The notes under the pieces are model-generated. The model was not told where the DNA came from, did no database searches, and saw nothing but the letters and a program-made list of their open reading frames with translations. The translations under genes were made by a program, and so were the position numbers. Source: UKL13-2 sp947085425 (GTDB lineage Bacteria; Pseudomonadota; Gammaproteobacteria; Burkholderiales; Usitatibacteraceae). From it: a DNA stretch of 64,000 nucleotides. Each line of letters opens with the position of its first letter. Within the stretch, counting starts at the first letter, position 1. The DNA is taken from assembly GCA_947085425.1 (NCBI GenBank), contig CAMTWK010000018.1, positions 1-64,000 on the forward strand, given 5' to 3'. This document shows, piece by piece, positions 60,546 to 64,000 of the stretch.

Positions 60546-63350
60546 ATGCGTATTTTGGATCGCAACATTTATGTCGGCCCATCGGTCTACGCACACTTTC
60601 CTGTCATCAAGTTTGAGCTTGATCTGGGTGAGTTGGAAAATTGGCCAACGGCGAAACTGGGCACCGCCTACATTGATGCCCTGATTGCCGCTTTGCCCGG
60701 CCTGAATGAACATGGCTGCTCGTACGGGGAGCCCGGCGGTTTTGTGCGCCGCATGCGGGAAGATGACGGCACCTGGCTGGGACACGTGCTGGAACACGTT
60801 GCCATCGAATTGCAAAACGTTGCCGGCGAACAGGTCACTTTTGGCAAAACCCGCAGTGCCGGACGCGAAGGTGTCTACACGGTGGTGTACGAATACACCC
60901 ATCGGGATGAGGGAATCGCGGCCGGTGAACTGGCACTGAAACTGTTGTCCGCGCTGTTGCCGAAAAATTTACAACCCGTCGGCACGGTTCCGAATGATTG
61001 GTTTTGGCCAACCGCACGCGATGAATTTATTCGTTTTGCGCAACGCCGCGCGCTCGGTCCATCCACCGCATCTATTGTTCATGCCGCTGAAGCCCGTGAT
61101 ATCCCGTGGATGCGCATGAATGATCAATCGTTGGTGCAACTGGGCTATGGCAAGTACCAACAACGCATCCAGGCCACCATCACCGGCCGCACCAGCCATA
61201 TTGCGGTTGAGCTGGCCTCCGACAAGGAAGAAACCAACAAGATTTTGGCGGCATTGGGGTTGCCCGTTCCCAAACAAATTTTGGTGCAAACAGCGGACGC
61301 GGCGGTTCGTGCCGCCAATCGTATGGGTTTTCCGGTGGTCACCAAACCGTACAACGGCAACCACGGCCGGGGAATTTCCATTCGCCTGAATTCCGAGCAC
61401 GCCGTGCAGGAGGGTTTTGCGTTTGCACAGGCGCATTCACGCTCGGTCATTGTTGAATCGTATGTGACCGGTGACGATCATCGCCTGCTGGTGGTGAACG
61501 GTGAATTGGTGGCCGCCACCAAACGCACGCCCGGCCACGTGATCGGTGACGGCAAAAACTCAATTCGGCTGTTGGTTGAACAGGTCAATCTCGATCCGCG
61601 TCGCGGTGTCGGTCATGAGAAGGCATTAACGCGCTTGGATCTGGATGCACAGGCCGAGTCGATGTTGACCAGACAGGAATTGACCGCTGACACCATTCCG
61701 GCGGCAGGACGGATTGTCTATCTGCGCTCGACCGCCAATCTTTCCACCGGCGGCACGGCGACCGATGTGACCGATATTATTCATCCGGACAACCGTGACA
61801 TGGCGGTTCGGGCCATCCGCGCGATTGGCCTTGATGTTGGCGGGGTTGATTTTTTGACTACCAACATTGCCGAAAGTTATAAAAAAATCGGCGGTGGAAT
61901 TTGCGAAGTGAATGCCGCACCCGGCTTTCGTATGCACGTGTCGCCATCCGAAGGCACGCCGCGCGATGCGGCCGGACCGGTCATTGATATGTTGTTTCCA
62001 CCGGGCTCACCGTCACGCGTACCGATTGCCTGTATTACCGGCACCAATGGCAAAACCACCACATCGCGAATGCTGGCGCACATCACCAAGATGGCCGGAT
62101 TCACACCTGGCTTAACCACCACCGACGGCGTGTATATAGATGGCCAGCGCACTGTCGAAGGCGACATGACCGGACCACTGGCGACACGCATGGTGTTGCA
62201 GGATCCACAAATTGACATGGCGGTGCTCGAAGTGGCCCGCGGTGGTTTGTTACGGGCCGGCATGGGGGTGCCATGGGTCAACGTCGGCGCGGTTCTGAAT
62301 GTGCAATCCGATCACCTCGGCATGAAGGGCATTGATACGCTTGAACAACTCGCTGTGGTAAAACGAATTGTGGTCGAAATCGCGCGCGACTGTGCGGTGC
62401 TCAATGCCGATGACAGCAATGTGTTCAAGATGTCGGCCTATACCGACGCCAAGAATATTTGTTACGTCACCACCAACCAGACACACACGCTGGTGCGCGA
62501 ACATGTGCGGGCGGGCGGAAGGGCGTGTGCGCTCGAGGACGGCGTCAACGGGCAGATGATCACGCTCTACGAAAAGGGCGCGCATATTCCGTTGATCTGG
62601 ACCCACCTGATTCCCGCCACCCTCGAAGGGCGCGCCTTGCACAATGTGCAGAACGCCATGTTCGCCGCCGCCATTGCGTTTTCGCTGGGCATCAAACTGG
62701 ACGCCATCCGCACCGGCCTGCGCACCTTTGTGACCACCTTCTTTCAGGCGCCCGGACGCATGAATGTTTATGATGAGCATCCGTTCCGGGTCATTTTTGA
62801 TTATGGTCACAACGCCCATGCGGTGGCGGCCATGTGTGATTTGGCGCAGCGAATGCAAGTGCAGGGGCGGCGCATCGTCGTCCTATCGGCACCGGGTGAC
62901 CGACGTGATGAAGACATCCATGCCATTGCCCAAACCGCCGCCGGCAAGTTTGACCATTACATTTGCCGCCGCGACGACGGTTTGCGTGGCCGGGATGGGG
63001 ATGAGATCCCGAATATGCTGGCCAAGGTATTGCGCGCCAATGGAGTGGCGGACAGTCAAATTGAAATTATTGCCGACGAACAAATGGCGATAAGTCGTGG
63101 CCTGCGCATCAGTCGCAAAGGCGATTTGTTGTTGATCTTCGCCGATGCACTGACGCGTTCGTGGAAGCAGATTATTAAATTTCAACCGGAAGGTACCTCA
63201 CCCAAAGTGGCCGTGCCGACAAGTTCCCCGTCCGTTTCCGCCAAGCCTATGAATTTGATTGACGAGGTCGCCGACTTTTCCAGTGTGGTGTCCAACGGTA
63301 TGGTGATGGATGCGCGTGGCATCCGTTTCCAGCGTGAAAGTGACGACTAA
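60546..63350 (+). CDS. cphA: Cyanophycin synthetase
   Basis: CphA makes cyanophycin by adding Asp then Arg with two ATPs. The 934-residue enzyme has the N-terminal CphA domain (MRILDRNIYVGPSVYAHFPV), an ATP-grasp domain (VVTKPYNGNHGRGISI, VIVESYVTGDDHRLLVV) and a Mur-ligase-like domain with P-loop GTNGKTTTS (about 499-507). It is longer than the roughly 870-residue cyanobacterial enzymes, mainly by a Ser/Pro-rich C-terminal tail. A second Mur-ligase gene follows 17 bases later. Confidence 0.95.
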   Translation: MRILDRNIYVGPSVYAHFPVIKFELDLGELENWPTAKLGTAYIDALIAALPGLNEHGCSYGEPGGFVRRMREDDGTWLGHVLEHVAIELQNVAGEQVTFGKTRSAGREGVYTVVYEYTHRDEGIAAGELALKLLSALLPKNLQPVGTVPNDWFWPTARDEFIRFAQRRALGPSTASIVHAAEARDIPWMRMNDQSLVQLGYGKYQQRIQATITGRTSHIAVELASDKEETNKILAALGLPVPKQILVQTADAAVRAANRMGFPVVTKPYNGNHGRGISIRLNSEHAVQEGFAFAQAHSRSVIVESYVTGDDHRLLVVNGELVAATKRTPGHVIGDGKNSIRLLVEQVNLDPRRGVGHEKALTRLDLDAQAESMLTRQELTADTIPAAGRIVYLRSTANLSTGGTATDVTDIIHPDNRDMAVRAIRAIGLDVGGVDFLTTNIAESYKKIGGGICEVNAAPGFRMHVSPSEGTPRDAAGPVIDMLFPPGSPSRVPIACITGTNGKTTTSRMLAHITKMAGFTPGLTTTDGVYIDGQRTVEGDMTGPLATRMVLQDPQIDMAVLEVARGGLLRAGMGVPWVNVGAVLNVQSDHLGMKGIDTLEQLAVVKRIVVEIARDCAVLNADDSNVFKMSAYTDAKNICYVTTNQTHTLVREHVRAGGRACALEDGVNGQMITLYEKGAHIPLIWTHLIPATLEGRALHNVQNAMFAAAIAFSLGIKLDAIRTGLRTFVTTFFQAPGRMNVYDEHPFRVIFDYGHNAHAVAAMCDLAQRMQVQGRRIVVLSAPGDRRDEDIHAIAQTAAGKFDHYICRRDDGLRGRDGDEIPNMLAKVLRANGVADSQIEIIADEQMAISRGLRISRKGDLLLIFADALTRSWKQIIKFQPEGTSPKVAVPTSSPSVSAKPMNLIDEVADFSSVVSNGMVMDARGIRFQRESDD

Positions 63351-63367
63351 GTGACGGTGTCAAGGTA

Positions 63368-64000
63368 ATGAGCAACCACGAACCCGACTCACCACACTTT
63401 GATGGTTCGCGGCGGCTGACCGGCCCGAATCTGTTTTTTTCGACGACTGGTGCCATTCTGGAAGCGCGGGGTGTCGCCGCGAAAAATGACCTGGCGCACC
63501 AACGTTGGCAACAATTGGCGTCAGAAATGTGTGTCGCACTCGGCTGGGATATGAGCGGCATTAATTTTGTGATTCGTGTGCATCGCGAAATGACCTCGCT
63601 GGTGTTATCCGCACCGCTGGATCAGCTGTTCACCGCGACAGAAGTAAATGAATGGGCATGGCTCAGCGCCGTCGCGTACATGCATCCTGAACTGGTGGTC
63701 ACCAATGCCACCAACGCCACCAATGGCACAACAGAGCGGGAAAATGATGTCGGCGATATGGTCGCCGCGCTGGCCCGACTTCGCAAGGAGTCGGCTGCGG
63801 AGCACAATCCAGCATTAATGAAACTGGTGGCGGCGGCGGCAATACATCAACAATCCTTGTTGATCGATGAGGACAGGGTTTCGATTGGTGGCGGTGTTGG
63901 CGCGCTGTCGTACCCAATTGACGCGTTACCGGTGGCAGATAAAATCGATTGGACAGCGGTCCATGCAATACCAACGGTATTGGTGACCGGCTCAAACGGC
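63368..64000 (+). CDS. Second Mur-ligase-like protein, cut by window end
   Basis: An open frame from ATG 63368 runs to the last base (211 codons seen). The N-terminal 200 residues have no clear domain: LTGPNLFFSTTGAILEARGV, then SGINFVIRVHREMTSLVLS. The frame ends in VPTVLVTGSNG, the first half of a Mur-ligase P-loop, so the catalytic domain must continue beyond 64000. Mur-ligase genes of this kind accompany cphA in several proteobacteria and may act in cyanophycin or dipeptide metabolism; the role is not established by sequence. Confidence 0.8.
   Translation, partial: MSNHEPDSPHFDGSRRLTGPNLFFSTTGAILEARGVAAKNDLAHQRWQQLASEMCVALGWDMSGINFVIRVHREMTSLVLSAPLDQLFTATEVNEWAWLSAVAYMHPELVVTNATNATNGTTERENDVGDMVAALARLRKESAAEHNPALMKLVAAAAIHQQSLLIDEDRVSIGGGVGALSYPIDALPVADKIDWTAVHAIPTVLVTGSNG

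Overview
The window reads as part of a betaproteobacterial chromosome. The strongest clue is the chain bamD / rluD-pgeF / phaC-phaB / phaR / rimO. The lysS-prfB, recJ and lolCD neighbourhoods, a NodT-type efflux operon and the polyhydroxyalkanoate (PHA) and cyanophycin storage genes agree with this. The genus cannot be named from sequence alone. I saw no rRNA, tRNA, CRISPR array or intact insertion sequence.

Layout. 1-1800 is an accessory edge: a short tandem repeat, a decayed phd/vapC toxin-antitoxin pair, and a nucleotidyltransferase-fold gene behind a perfect inverted repeat. 1825-3755 holds isovaleryl-CoA dehydrogenase and a short-chain dehydrogenase. 3940-6310 holds nrfHA (nitrite to ammonium) behind a well-placed FNR-type promoter. 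6482-13021 is a complete RND efflux operon with its own TetR repressor and two tandem operators. 13093-15044 holds a broken small secreted protein and a diguanylate cyclase. 15134-25369 is core and storage: bamD, rluD, pgeF, a ZIP metal transporter, PHA synthase, two acetoacetyl-CoA reductases, phasin, PhaR and rimO. 25408-41818 is mostly housekeeping: a ThDP enzyme, a higBA toxin-antitoxin pair, lysS, prfB with its programmed frameshift, recJ, lolCD, an alkylation-repair pair, comEC and a PLP enzyme. 42030-45514 is a two-lipase operon (SGNH hydrolase and a multi-spanning patatin). 45755-47959 is relA, followed by the wreck of an outer-membrane protein gene. 48624-58033 is the most unusual stretch. 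58268-64000 holds a CoA-transferase and the cyanophycin genes cphB, cphA and a second Mur ligase cut by the window end.

The 48-58 kb stretch looks like a defence or nucleotide-signalling island, all on the minus strand. One operon encodes a SIR2-TIR protein and an nSTAND-type ATPase with a membrane span and a helical-repeat tail. A second encodes a phd/vapC pair, a TIR-TPR protein and a SLOG protein fused to a SLATT-like membrane module, with gaps of 5, 2 and 2 bases. A fragment of a further TIR gene lies between them. SIR2, TIR and SLOG are the building blocks of Thoeris anti-phage systems, but here they are joined differently. My main hypothesis is that a TIR-made NAD-derived signal opens a SLOG-gated membrane effector. 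This is inference from domain architecture and gene order.

The storage genes suggest a cell that banks carbon (PHA) and nitrogen (cyanophycin). NrfHA with an FNR-type box suggests it meets low oxygen with nitrite present.
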